Shown: in pieces, positions 17,718 through 26,192 of the stretch | How the letters are laid out: the number at the start of each line of letters is the position of its first letter | How positions within the stretch are numbered: position 1 is the first letter of the stretch | Source: Vibrio splendidus | Lineage (GTDB): Bacteria > Pseudomonadota > Gammaproteobacteria > Enterobacterales > Vibrionaceae | DNA: 64,000 bases | NCBI RefSeq assembly: GCF_024347615.1 | Contig: NZ_AP025509.1 | Location: forward strand, 124,001-188,000 | Direction: 5' to 3' | The notes under the pieces: generated by a model | Database searches by the model: none | What the model was told of the DNA's origin: nothing | The model's input: the letters and a program-made list of their open reading frames with translations, nothing else | Program-made: the position numbers and the translations under genes

Positions 17718-18131
17718 TTATTTAACCGAAATAAGAAAAAGATTTTTTTAAACAAGCAACTTAACAATAATGAAAATATTAGTGGATTTAGATTCATACT
17801 CCAAGATCTTGCTATGGAGTATACTGAAATTAATCTAAAAATTTAGATTGAAAAATTGTTGTAAGTTTTGACAACTTTTTTATACTCCATACAAAATGGA
17901 AATAGTTATAATTCTAAAAATTCCCCGAGAAAAATTACATTGCAAGACGAAAGGTATATACTCTACTCCAGTGTGTTGGAGTATTTTTATAAACCGTAAA
18001 AGTATCATCTTCGCTCAATACAACATCCTTCCAGTCAAAGGTAAGCAACTTAAAATTAAGAATAGAGAGTTTAACATTCTGATGGTGGTACATAATGGAT
18101 AAAGTAACTCAATGGACAGACACACGATTTT
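17718..18131. other. Non-coding, hairpin-rich AT stretch
   Basis: No convincing gene. The word ATACTCCA or its complement recurs: ATACTCCA at 17796 and 17882, TGGAGTAT at 17815, and the pair TACTCCA/TGGAGTA at 17964-17983, which ends in five T and could be a rightward terminator. An 18-bp palindrome AATCTAAAAATTTAGATT lies at 17832-17849, and a weak GTTGT/ACAAC hairpin before TTTTTT lies at 17858-17880. A 68-codon frame at 17896-18102 runs through these hairpins and has no coding look. Confidence 0.45.
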
Positions 18132-18322
18132 GCTCTTTCCAGAGAATGTTTGAACGAAGTGAGTAATCGCTCTTTTTATTGAACTCGTAAAGTTCTCAAC
18201 TTTGCTCTATATATTAAATCTTTTAAATAGATATATATATTATATAGCGATCACGACTTGTGTTAAAAAAAACGATCACGACTTGTGTCTTTTTGATAAA
18301 TGGTCAGTTTTAGACTTTATTT
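18132..18322 (+). repeat. 190-bp direct repeat, copy 1
   Basis: It is nearly identical to 18433-18622, offset by 301 bp, with only a few substitutions and one fewer A in copy 2. Each copy ends with two 16-bp iterons CGATCACGACTTGTGT (here 18248-18263 and 18273-18288) and an AT-rich stretch. Paired iterons beside a Rep-like gene are the usual look of a plasmid origin or copy-control locus. Confidence 0.75.
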
Positions 18323-18432
18323 GCTTCTTTCGAGCTATCAATTTTATAACTCCCTGAGTTATGACAAGCTACGTTACGACAATCTGGCTGTACTAAATTT
18401 AAGACATAACATAATCAAAGGCATACAATTTC

Positions 18433-18622
18433 GCTCTTTCCAGAGAATGTTTGAACGAAGTGAGTAATCGCTCTTTTTATTGAACTCGTAAAGTTCTCAA
18501 CTTTGCTCTATATATTAAATCTTTTAAATAGATATATACATTATATAGCGATCACGACTTGTGTTAAAAAAACGATCACGACTTGTGTCTTTTTGATAAA
18601 TGGGCAGTTTTAGGCTTTGTTT
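18433..18622 (+). repeat. 190-bp direct repeat, copy 2
   Basis: Second copy of the 18132 repeat, with iterons CGATCACGACTTGTGT at 18549-18564 and 18573-18588 (24-bp period, against 25 in copy 1). The 110 bp between copies is not repeated. Confidence 0.75.
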
Positions 18623-18754
18623 GTGTTTTGTTTTAATGAGGAGTTGTGAATTAGTGGATGGTTATTATCTTTGGATTGATAATTATTTTTAATTTAATAG
18701 TGGGTGTGAGGTTGACTAAAAGTATAGTTCTGGTAGAACTTCTATTAAGGCAGA

Positions 18755-18814
18755 AAAAAAACCTTCATAAAATGAAGGCCCCCTCTCTTAACGCTTATAA
18801 CTTTCCCCAAAGTT
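18755..18814 (-). ncRNA. Candidate antisense RNA controlling the Rep-like gene
   Basis: On the minus strand a perfect -35 TTGACA (18848-18843) lies 16 bp before a -10 TATATT (18826-18821). The predicted RNA is about 60 nt. It has a 6-bp AACTTT/AAAGTT stem with a GGGG loop, then a classic terminator made of CCTTCAT and ATGAAGG arms followed by seven T. It lies fully antisense to the leader of the gene starting at 18916. Small plasmids with initiator genes commonly use such counter-transcribed RNAs to set copy number. Confidence 0.65.
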
Positions 18815-18915
18815 AACTACAATATAAATCTAATTTAGGATTTGTCAAGAGTTAATTTTGAAAAAAGTTGTTTTTCTGTCTGATGATTATAACAAAAACG
18901 GAAGGATATAACAAA

Positions 18916-19824
18916 ATGACTTATAAAAACAAATTTAAAGAAACATTTTTCAACATCAATAGAAAACACCTAACTGACAAAAGTGTAAAATCACGCTTTA
19001 TCAACCCTTCACTAAACGAATCGCAATTAAAGTTTAGAAACTACCTATTATCACGCACTCAAATGATGAAAGATAAGAAAAACACTTTCTTTGTATCTTT
19101 ATCAACAAGAGACTCTAAGCGTTGCGACTACCCATTTACCAACGAAAAATCAATCACAAGCATTGTTAGCGAGTGGAATGACCCTTATTTCGATCTATCA
19201 TATGAATATGACCATACAACGGAAAGACAGGCACTGAGAGTGGCTGTAAACCCTGTATACTTCGATGATTTTGCCAATGCTTCACTTCGTGTGGAAATCA
19301 CCTCTGTAAACACTAAATCTTTTTCAATCTTTGCAAGAGAATTGAAAAACATCTTTATTTCATCAAATGAAGAAAATTACATATACCTAAACGATTTTTG
19401 TGGCGAGGCAAACAAGTTTAATACCACTTCTATTACATGTTTGAAGATGCGTCATCAAACATTCAAACACGCACTAAAAAAAGCCCTAAACTCATGTAAA
19501 ACTGTTGATTCCGAATCAATTAGATGGTGTAGAAAAACATACAGATTTTTCTACAAACTAACTACGGCTACAACAACATTTAAAGAAATGGTTAAAAATA
19601 TTCAAAAATTAGGTTCTGAGCATGTTGTGGGAATTAAAAACTTGCTTAATAGCATCCGTAATACGCCTAAAAATGAAAAAACTAATGAACAGCACAGCTT
19701 TGCTCAAAAAGAAGCAAAGGACGCTTTAAACAGCATAAATAACAACAAAGTAAACGAAAAAACAAATGACAAGATTTTAAGTGATGAAGAATTTGAGGAC
19801 TTTATACTTAATTTTGAGTTTTAA
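18916..19824 (+). CDS. Putative plasmid replication initiator (Rep-like), unconfirmed
   Basis: 302 aa from the ATG at 18916, which has GGAAGGA nine bases upstream; the frame opens earlier at 18868 but without a ribosome site. I recognise no certain family. The middle part (VNPVYFDDFANASLRVEITS to LNDFCGEANKFNTTSITCLKMRHQTFKHALKKAL) is compatible with a winged-helix initiator of the Rep_3 type, and the protein is basic. The C-terminal 50 residues are Asn/Lys-rich and acidic at the end. The iterons upstream and the antisense RNA in its leader are the main support for a Rep role. A regulator or other DNA-binding protein is the alternative. Confidence 0.5.
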   Translation: MTYKNKFKETFFNINRKHLTDKSVKSRFINPSLNESQLKFRNYLLSRTQMMKDKKNTFFVSLSTRDSKRCDYPFTNEKSITSIVSEWNDPYFDLSYEYDHTTERQALRVAVNPVYFDDFANASLRVEITSVNTKSFSIFARELKNIFISSNEENYIYLNDFCGEANKFNTTSITCLKMRHQTFKHALKKALNSCKTVDSESIRWCRKTYRFFYKLTTATTTFKEMVKNIQKLGSEHVVGIKNLLNSIRNTPKNEKTNEQHSFAQKEAKDALNSINNNKVNEKTNDKILSDEEFEDFILNFEF

Positions 19825-19898
19825 ATTAGAGTTAAGCTCCATTGTGTTTTTTGAATTATTTTAAATAAATGGTTTAATATAAAAAAAAGGAGATTTTT

Positions 19899-21461
19899 AT
19901 GAAAAAATATGGATTCACATTAATAGAGTCATTAATTGGTTTGTCAATTAGTGCTATTGCCGTTGGTGGCATAATGAAGTTTCAAGCAAAAAACACAGAA
20001 AAAGAATTAACACAACGATTTATAGACCAGTCTTATGAAATAGTAAGGGCTGTCGATCATAGGATTGCAGTCGATGGTTATGATCCTGATTTATGGACTA
20101 ATAAAACGTGGAAAAATGAATCAGAAATAGTTAATAACTTGATAAATAAAAGCTTAACATCAAAACATTTAAAAAACTGTAGCGGTGGAACGTGGAATCC
20201 TGCAATAAATTCAGAACAAAAAACAAAAATAATTGCATGTAAACAGTGGGAAACAAGAAATAATAATGGAGAATCAATGAAAGCCAATATTTCTGTTGAC
20301 TCTTCTGGTTTTATCCAAGGTTTTAACTTATACATAAGCTATACAAATAATGCAGATTTCAAAAATAACTTTATGAACATAAAGAAAGCAATGCTGAAAA
20401 CAGAAAATGGTATAAACCAAGAAATCACAGGTTCTCATTACATTGATTTTGTATCAATTGGCACAAAATCAGAGATTGCTTCTTCTAAATGCTTACAAAA
20501 TTTAAGTGATTGTGCGATAAGGTTTTCCATTGATAGAAATGGAGGGAATGAATATATTCGTGCCGATGGTTCAAATTCAATGATCGGAGAGCACCTTACG
20601 TTTGTAGAGACAAAGGGGCAAGCCCCAATGAAATGTGTAAGGTGGAAAAACACAAAGGGTGATGGTTCTGGGGTGTGGAGTAGAAATGCATTAGATGATT
20701 GTGGAGTTGGCGTATATAAAGAATCTGGTCATCCAGCAGTTGTTGATGTGGCAGCAGAATCAGGCACATTTGAAAATATTTTACTTGATAGAGAGTGTAA
20801 CAAGTATATTAGGTCTGGGAATGATGTAATTGCATCAGGGAAATCCCCTTGTGGAACAACATCAAATGGTGAAATAGTTCAAGTAGTAGAAAACATTCAA
20901 GCAAGAAAAGCGACAATACAAGATGCTTCATTTGCTGTTGCTAATATTAAATCATTAAAAGCTGACACTATATCCACAAAAACTCTGGAAGCTTCATCGT
21001 TAATCAAATCTTTAAATGCAGATTTTAGTGGTTGGGTAAGAATTGGCGGCAATGCAACAGTTTCAGGAAATTTGAAAGTTGGCGGTCTTACTGCTTTAAA
21101 AAATGCCACTGCTGATGCTATCGGGACGACCAGACTTGTGGCAAATAATGTAACATCGAAAAAAGGTAGATTTGACGAAACAAGTGCAAGAGATAAGATG
21201 TCTGCGCCAATAGGCGATTTTGATAACATAAACAGCGAATTAGCTAAAATTAAAAACGCTATGAACGAACTAAGTTCATCTAATAACAATGATGGTTTAG
21301 AAGCTTTGTGTAATTCGATTGATGACGTACACATATCCACATATTGTGCAGGAGGAGGTAGACATGAACGTAGGTATCATAGATATAGAAGTTATTATTG
21401 GGATAGTAAAAGCAAACAATGCGAAAATCGAACCTATGATAGACGTAGTGGAACTTGTTAA
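19899..21461 (+). CDS. Long type IV prepilin-like protein with variable-looking C-terminal tail
   Basis: 520 aa. The N-terminus MKKYGFTLIESLIGLSISA is a textbook prepilin leader (cleavage between G and F, Glu at mature position 5), followed by the hydrophobic helix. The body has Cys pairs. Residues about 330-450 are low-complexity, Ala/Ser/Lys-rich and repeat-like (VSGNLKVGGLTALKNATADA, with an SGNA..SGNL pattern). The last 50 residues are Cys- and Tyr/Arg-rich (CAGGG, YHRYRSYYWDSKSKQCENRTY). Length and layout recall PilV-type minor pilins or tip adhesins of conjugative thin pili. AAGGAG precedes the ATG. No pilus assembly gene is in the island. Confidence 0.7.
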   Translation: MKKYGFTLIESLIGLSISAIAVGGIMKFQAKNTEKELTQRFIDQSYEIVRAVDHRIAVDGYDPDLWTNKTWKNESEIVNNLINKSLTSKHLKNCSGGTWNPAINSEQKTKIIACKQWETRNNNGESMKANISVDSSGFIQGFNLYISYTNNADFKNNFMNIKKAMLKTENGINQEITGSHYIDFVSIGTKSEIASSKCLQNLSDCAIRFSIDRNGGNEYIRADGSNSMIGEHLTFVETKGQAPMKCVRWKNTKGDGSGVWSRNALDDCGVGVYKESGHPAVVDVAAESGTFENILLDRECNKYIRSGNDVIASGKSPCGTTSNGEIVQVVENIQARKATIQDASFAVANIKSLKADTISTKTLEASSLIKSLNADFSGWVRIGGNATVSGNLKVGGLTALKNATADAIGTTRLVANNVTSKKGRFDETSARDKMSAPIGDFDNINSELAKIKNAMNELSSSNNNDGLEALCNSIDDVHISTYCAGGGRHERRYHRYRSYYWDSKSKQCENRTYDRRSGTC

Positions 21462-21470
21462 ATATAGTTA

Positions 21471-21506
21471 GTGAATAACCACTGTCTTCTGGCGGTGGTT
21501 GTTTAC
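21471..21506 (+). terminator. Long hairpin after the long prepilin gene
   Basis: GTGAATAACCAC and GTGGTTGTTTAC pair at 10 of 12 positions around a 12-base loop, starting 10 bp after the stop. No T run follows directly. It overlaps the 19-bp repeat that has an inverted partner at 16832. Confidence 0.4.
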
Positions 21507-21509
21507 CAG
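21491..21509 (-). repeat. 19-bp inverted repeat with 16832-16850
   Basis: GGCGGTGGTTGTTTACCAG is complementary to the left copy at 18 of 19 positions. Confidence 0.5.
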
Positions 21510-21556
21510 TTGCAAAAAAAAATTATTACAATATTCAGTTTGTGAGTAATTAAAAT

Positions 21557-21582
21557 AAAAGAACTCTTTCGAGTTCTTTTTA
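21557..21582. terminator. Family terminator, copy 1
   Basis: GAACTC-TTTC-GAGTTC hairpin with A residues before and T residues after. The same unit ends four gene groups of the island (copies at 22652, 24588 and 29092), so it is a shared, probably recombinogenic, intergenic element. Confidence 0.8.
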
Positions 21583-21665
21583 ATACAGTTATTAATTGGA
21601 GTTGAACTTTTTCTTTCATATGGTTTCATGTATTTATGAATTAATTTAAATAAAGGAAGTTAACT

Positions 21666-22644
21666 TTGTACAATCTAATTATAGCATTATTGGCTATTTC
21701 ACTATTTTCATCGGCATTATGGGTTGGTGTAGATTATTTGAATTATGAAAAACATGATCAAAAGATCACTAAATCAAAAATAATAACTGATTTTCAAACT
21801 TATGAACTGGCTATAAACACTTATAAAAAAGCAAAAAACATATACCCATCGAATAGTAATTGGGAAAACGACATGAAATCTTTGAAGTTAATGTTACCCA
21901 AAAAATTCCGAAGGGTTGTATAAATATAATGCAATGCAAAGCCCTTATGATAAATCGGCTCAAATTGTTGGTGTTTGCTTAGAAAAAAACATAAAAAGTT
22001 CATACTTAGGAGTTGTAGAATCTCTACATGAAAGAGGAATCACTGTTTTATCTGACACATGTTTTTCTTTGGAAGATAAATTATTGGTCAAATCGGAAAA
22101 AACTGTGCATTTTGCATTGACTCAATGGATTGAGGTGGATTGGAGACATGTAAACAAACCTACTAAAACAGGCGTAAGCTATGGTAAGTGGTCTAATTGG
22201 GTAAATGACGGTGCAATCTTCCATTGTGGTACATATTCACCTGACGCTTCAACTGTTAATCAAGGGAAAAGCTTCACTCAAACGGCTTCATGCAAACAAA
22301 AACAGAAACGTACAAGAGATGTTTTTGATGTTTATAGTAATGGAATAACAACAAAAAGGGATGCACAAAATCAAGAAAAAGAGATCTCTACAAATCATTC
22401 AAGAAGTGCAATAGGGACAATCCCTTGTATTACAAGATCTGATTTAGAATCTATGGTTATTAATGGTGATGATGTTACAAGGGTGAATACAGGATGTATT
22501 ACTGATTTCGGTGGTATTTTTTATAGATCAGATTCATTTAATCAAGACATTAGTGGATGGGATGTGGGAAATGCTTTTTATTGGCGTAAATTCTCCAATG
22601 ATTCAGGTTTGTCAGAACACCAAAAGCCGAATAAGTTTAGGTAA
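21666..22644 (+). pseudogene. Pilin-like protein fused to a BspA-type module, interrupted by a frameshift
   Basis: Two overlapping frames, 21666-21923 (85 aa, TTG start with AAGGAAG before it) and 21916-22644, make one protein if the A6 run at 21900-21905 loses one A. The joined product is about 325 aa. Its parts are an N-terminal hydrophobic helix starting directly at residue 3 (LIIALLAISLFSSALW), a pilin-like body with two Cys (VGVCLEKN, SDTCFSLE), a WSNW/CGTYSPDAS/QTASCKQKQKR module, and a single BspA-type unit SFNQDISGWDV. The second half is paralogous to the protein at 22787. A real mutation, phase variation in the A run, programmed shifting or a sequencing error are all possible. Confidence 0.65.
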
Positions 22645-22651
22645 TTTCAGA

Positions 22652-22679
22652 AAAAGAACTCTTTCGAGTTCTTTTTTTT
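22652..22679. terminator. Family terminator, copy 2
   Basis: GAACTC-TTTC-GAGTTC with AAAAA before and eight T after. The sequence from the end of the preceding gene through this terminator is nearly the same as after the gene ending at 24580, as expected of a segmental duplication. Confidence 0.85.
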
Positions 22680-22786
22680 GTTTAATACGGTCATTTAATT
22701 AAAGTTAAATTTATGAGAGATTGATTATTTTCATTTTTATGATTTCATATTATTAGCAACAAAATATTTTAATAAAAGGATTTAAT

Positions 22787-24580
22787 ATGAAAAAAATAAT
22801 AATGTTAACTCTTGCAATGTTAGCGAGTGGAGTGTCAATGGCTAAATACGTAGTCATTGTTCAGAATGGCAATGGTTCAGAATATAAAATAAAAGAACCA
22901 ACAAAAACAGGAACAAGTTACGGCAATTGGTCTAATTGGGTGAATGAAAGTGCAATTTTCAATTGTGGCACATATTCACCTGACGCTTCAACTGTTGATA
23001 CAAGTTCAAGGGTTAATCAAACGGCTTCATGTAAACAAAAACAGAAACGTTCAAGAGATGTTTTTGATGTTTATAGCAATGGAACTACAACAAAAACCGT
23101 TGAAAATGAAAATAAAAATATTGATGTTACTGATTCAAAGAGTGTTTTTGGGTGTATAACAAGATATGCTTTAAAAACCATGATCTCCAATGGTGATGAT
23201 GTTACTCAAGTTAATACTGGTTGTATCACTGATTTTAGCTCGCTGTTTTTTTACAAAAAATCATTTAACCAAGACATCAGTGGTTGGGATGTTTCAAGTG
23301 GGACTAATTTTGCGGGTATGTTCTTTGGTTCAAGTTCATTTAACCAAGACATAGGTGGTTGGGATGTCTCGAAAGGCACTAACTTATCCTTTATGTTCAA
23401 TTCCGCTAACGCATTTAACCAAGATGTAAGTGGTTGGGATGTATCGAAAGGCACTAATTTTGCGGGTATGTTCAGTAATACAACTGCATTTAACCAAGAC
23501 ATAGGTGGTTGGGATGTATCGAAAGGCACTAATTTTAAATATATGTTCGGTACTGCAACCGCATTTAACCAAGACATAGGTGGTTGGGATGTATCGAAAG
23601 GCACTAATTTTGCGGATATGTTCGGTAATGCAACTGCATTTAACCAAGACATAGGTGGTTGGGATGTTTCAAGTGGGACTAATTTTGCGGGTATGTTCTT
23701 TGGTTCAAGTTCATTTAACCAAGACATAGGTGGTTGGGATGTCTCGAAAGGCACTAACTTATCCTTTATGTTCAATTCCGCTAACGCATTTAACCAAGAT
23801 GTAAGTGGTTGGGATGTCTCGAAAGGCACTAACTTTTCCTTTATGTTCAATTCCGCTAACGCATTTAACCAAGATGTAAGTGGTTGGGATGTATCGAAAG
23901 GCACTAATTTTGAATATATGTTCGGTACTGCAACCGCATTTAACCAAGACATAGGTGGTTGGGATGTATCGAAAGGCACTAATTTTGCGGGTATGTTCAG
24001 TAATACAACTGCATTTAACCAAGACATAGGTGGTTGGGATGTATCGAAAGGCACTAATTTTGAATATATGTTCGGTACTGCAACCGCATTTAACCAAGAC
24101 ATAGGTGGTTGGGATGTATCGAAAGGCACTAATTTTGCGGATATGTTCGGTAATGCAACTGCATTTAACCAAGACATAGGTGGTTGGGATGTTTCAAGTG
24201 GGACTAAATTTGCGGGTATGTTCAGTGGTTCAAGTTCATTTAACCAAGACATAGGTGGTTGGGATGTCTCGAAAGGCACTAACTTTAGTTCTATGTTCTG
24301 GTCATTTGGTGGTTCAAGTTCATTTAACCAAGATATAAGTGGTTGGGATGTATCGAAAGGGACTAATTTTGAACATATGCTCCATAATGCAACTGCATTT
24401 AACCAAGATGTAAGTGGTTGGGATGTATCGAAAGGGACTAATTTTGAACATATGCTCCATAATGCAACTGCATTTAACCAAGACATTAGTGGTTGGGATG
24501 TTAAGAGTGCAATATCTTGGACAGGTTTTAGAGAGCAGACTTCATTCGACAAAACCCTTTCCCCACCTAAGTTTAGGTAA
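22787..24580 (+). CDS. Secreted BspA-type repeat surface protein (DUF285 family)
   Basis: 597 aa. Signal peptide MKKIIMLTLAMLASGVSMA, then a module with WSNWVN, CGTYSPDAS and QTASCKQKQKRSRDVFDVYSNG (residues about 40-105), shared with the broken gene upstream. A short linker with two further Cys (GCITRYAL, TGCITDFS) leads into 16 units of 25 residues (one of 28) of the form FNQDIGGWDVSKGTNF..MF, then a cap ending PPKFR. These are BspA-like leucine-rich-type repeats known from bacterial surface proteins that bind host or cell surfaces. An adhesin role is inference. AAGGA precedes the ATG. There is no anchor sequence, so it may be secreted or held by the neighbouring pilins. Confidence 0.8.
   Translation: MKKIIMLTLAMLASGVSMAKYVVIVQNGNGSEYKIKEPTKTGTSYGNWSNWVNESAIFNCGTYSPDASTVDTSSRVNQTASCKQKQKRSRDVFDVYSNGTTTKTVENENKNIDVTDSKSVFGCITRYALKTMISNGDDVTQVNTGCITDFSSLFFYKKSFNQDISGWDVSSGTNFAGMFFGSSSFNQDIGGWDVSKGTNLSFMFNSANAFNQDVSGWDVSKGTNFAGMFSNTTAFNQDIGGWDVSKGTNFKYMFGTATAFNQDIGGWDVSKGTNFADMFGNATAFNQDIGGWDVSSGTNFAGMFFGSSSFNQDIGGWDVSKGTNLSFMFNSANAFNQDVSGWDVSKGTNFSFMFNSANAFNQDVSGWDVSKGTNFEYMFGTATAFNQDIGGWDVSKGTNFAGMFSNTTAFNQDIGGWDVSKGTNFEYMFGTATAFNQDIGGWDVSKGTNFADMFGNATAFNQDIGGWDVSSGTKFAGMFSGSSSFNQDIGGWDVSKGTNFSSMFWSFGGSSSFNQDISGWDVSKGTNFEHMLHNATAFNQDVSGWDVSKGTNFEHMLHNATAFNQDISGWDVKSAISWTGFREQTSFDKTLSPPKFR
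23261..24469 (+). repeat. Tandem array of sixteen 75-bp units
   Basis: The array encodes the BspA units, fifteen of 75 bp and one of 84 bp. Units are highly alike in DNA as well as protein, and larger blocks recur: units 1-2 match 6-7, and units 4-5-6 closely match 11-12-13. That is a sign of recent unequal exchange, so repeat number should differ between strains. Confidence 0.85.
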
Positions 24581-24587
24581 TTTCAGA

Positions 24588-24615
24588 AAAAGAACTCTTT
24601 CGAGTTCTTTTTTTT
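24588..24615. terminator. Family terminator, copy 3
   Basis: GAACTC-TTTC-GAGTTC flanked by A and T runs. Together with the 17 bp that follow, it matches 29092-29136 at 44 of 45 positions, including the start of the relaxase 3' end. Confidence 0.85.
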
Positions 24616-24721
24616 ACTTCCGCTTACTCCAAGTTTCAATTTATCAAGCTTTGGCAAGATCTGAGTTTCGCCTAAGTCGTTAAAACACATCTTAATGAAG
24701 GTTTAGAATGTTCTGTATTTT
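24614..24721 (-). pseudogene. Remnant of a second relaxase gene (3' end)
   Basis: On the minus strand this stretch encodes FNDLGETQILPKLDKLKL, closely matching FNDFGAKQFLPKLDKLKL of the intact relaxase at 29118. It is followed after a deletion by a frameshifted form of the relaxase C-terminus, and preceded by an in-frame stop. It sits just past the shared terminator, exactly as the relaxase does in the right module. The left module therefore once had its own relaxase gene, which has decayed. Confidence 0.75.
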
Positions 24722-24739
24722 ATTTGAAGTATGTAGACG

Positions 24740-25948
24740 CTAATTATTAAGAAATTCAAGCTTATCTACGTTTCTTAATTCATTATTACCATCAATAGCT
24801 TGGTACTTTCCAAGTCCCATTACTGCAATTGGCTCATTAGTTTTTTTATCATAAGCAATGCTATAATCACTTTCTGTTCCTTGTAGAACAACTGTTGTAT
24901 GCCCTTCATTACCAGTGACGAAATTAACGTTCTTGTTCAATATTACTTTGACATTATTTTTACCATTCAATTTTATTTTAGTAAGATACTGTGAATGGTT
25001 TGTGTATGGTTTTGAACTATCGAACCTCATTGAAAATTCACCAGATAACTTATCTGACATATAAGCTGTATATTGAAGTGTAGGGTGAAAAACTTGTTTA
25101 ACCAATTCTGACACACCATCACGTATCCCCGAACTTGAGAAAGATGAGCGATCTTTCATCTTGTAGATCCCCCACATACTTGTGTTTGGTCTACTTGTGT
25201 CGTTCCACGCACCCCATAAACCATAATAAGCATCAATAACCGATGCAAAATATTCTTGGTCTAAACTTATTTCATCTTTCCACTCTTTATACTCATCATC
25301 TTCTGGTGTCCAAAAACTATTAGCATATGCACTTTTTTGATAATTGTTTATACCGAGCTGTAATTGAGGTGTAGCACCATCGATTCCAGTTCCAGAATTT
25401 AATACACCAAATCCAAAATCATGAACTAAATGTAGAATTTCCTCATATGAAGCATCACGGTGGTTATAATCTTGCTTCATGTACCAATCACCACCTTCTA
25501 CTTGCATTTCATTTTCGTAAAGAGGTTGTCCCCAAAGATCATCTTCATTATCTTCTGAGTGAGTTCCATTTTGAAGTTTTAAAATGGCATTGTTGTTCGC
25601 CATTTTATTTGCAACTTCTGACTTGTCATATGCAAAAGTAGGATCAGTGGTTAGATAATGTTTAAGTATATTGTATGAACGTGCGATTTGAAATTCTGAT
25701 ATTTTGTCTTGAATTAATATGTGAATATTTTTTCCGTTTGGTGCTTTATACCCTACATATCTTTTATATCCCTTATCTTCATACTTTTTGAAATTACTTG
25801 GTGTTTTTTCAATCTTTAAAAAACCAAGGTCTTTGATTACGTTAGATGTCGTTGGTGGTGTTGTTGATGTTTTACCAGATCCACCTTCACTACCGCACCC
25901 TGATAAAATCAAAGCTGTAATAGCACTTACTATAATTTTGTTCTTCAT
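24740..25948 (-). CDS. Predicted lipoprotein with possible metal-binding motif
   Basis: 402 aa. The signal sequence MKNKIIVSAITALILSGC has a lipobox with Cys at residue 18, then a Gly/Ser/Thr-rich linker. I recognise no firm family. The centre contains YEEILHLVHDFGFG, a spacing of Glu and His residues reminiscent of metal sites in hydrolases, followed by GVLNSGTGIDGATPQLQLGI and an acidic DxxE-rich stretch. A strong AAGGAG precedes the ATG. It may be outer-membrane anchored. It belongs to the right module and could be cargo or an exclusion-type surface protein; neither can be shown here. Confidence 0.6.
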   Translation of the reverse strand: MKNKIIVSAITALILSGCGSEGGSGKTSTTPPTTSNVIKDLGFLKIEKTPSNFKKYEDKGYKRYVGYKAPNGKNIHILIQDKISEFQIARSYNILKHYLTTDPTFAYDKSEVANKMANNNAILKLQNGTHSEDNEDDLWGQPLYENEMQVEGGDWYMKQDYNHRDASYEEILHLVHDFGFGVLNSGTGIDGATPQLQLGINNYQKSAYANSFWTPEDDEYKEWKDEISLDQEYFASVIDAYYGLWGAWNDTSRPNTSMWGIYKMKDRSSFSSSGIRDGVSELVKQVFHPTLQYTAYMSDKLSGEFSMRFDSSKPYTNHSQYLTKIKLNGKNNVKVILNKNVNFVTGNEGHTTVVLQGTESDYSIAYDKKTNEPIAVMGLGKYQAIDGNNELRNVDKLEFLNN

Positions 25949-26174
25949 TCTTTCTCCTTAGTAATAATAATCGTTTTTATTAACAATATCATTACCATAA
26001 TTAAATTAATTACTCAAGTTATAAAATGTATTTTTAAACTTGTGTTTTGTAAAAAAACCCGCAAAAACCCCGCACTTAAATATACACATAGAAGAAAAAC
26101 CCCTGTTATAAAGATTAATTGGGTTAAGAAAGACAATTGTGTATCTATTATTGTCTTTGATTTCTTAAAATAAA

Positions 26175-26192
26175 GTTATCAACTTTGATAAC
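26175..26192. promoter_or_regulatory. Palindrome abutting the 3' end of the small winged-helix gene
   Basis: GTTATCAACTTTGATAAC has the same 8-bp arms as the site at 26539 with a different 2-bp centre. It directly follows the stop codon, and could be a second operator serving the leftward lipoprotein gene (start 25948, 227 bp away). Confidence 0.6.

Noticed and set aside
17896..18102. 68-codon rightward frame
   Set aside because: It runs through a terminator-like hairpin and has no ribosome site.
18132..18622. CRISPR array
   Set aside because: Two long repeats with paired iterons, no regular spacers and no cas genes.
23251..24552. 433-codon open frame on the minus strand
   Set aside because: It is the mirror of the 75-bp repeat array, where absence of stops in one unit is copied through all units. 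No start signal or protein family.
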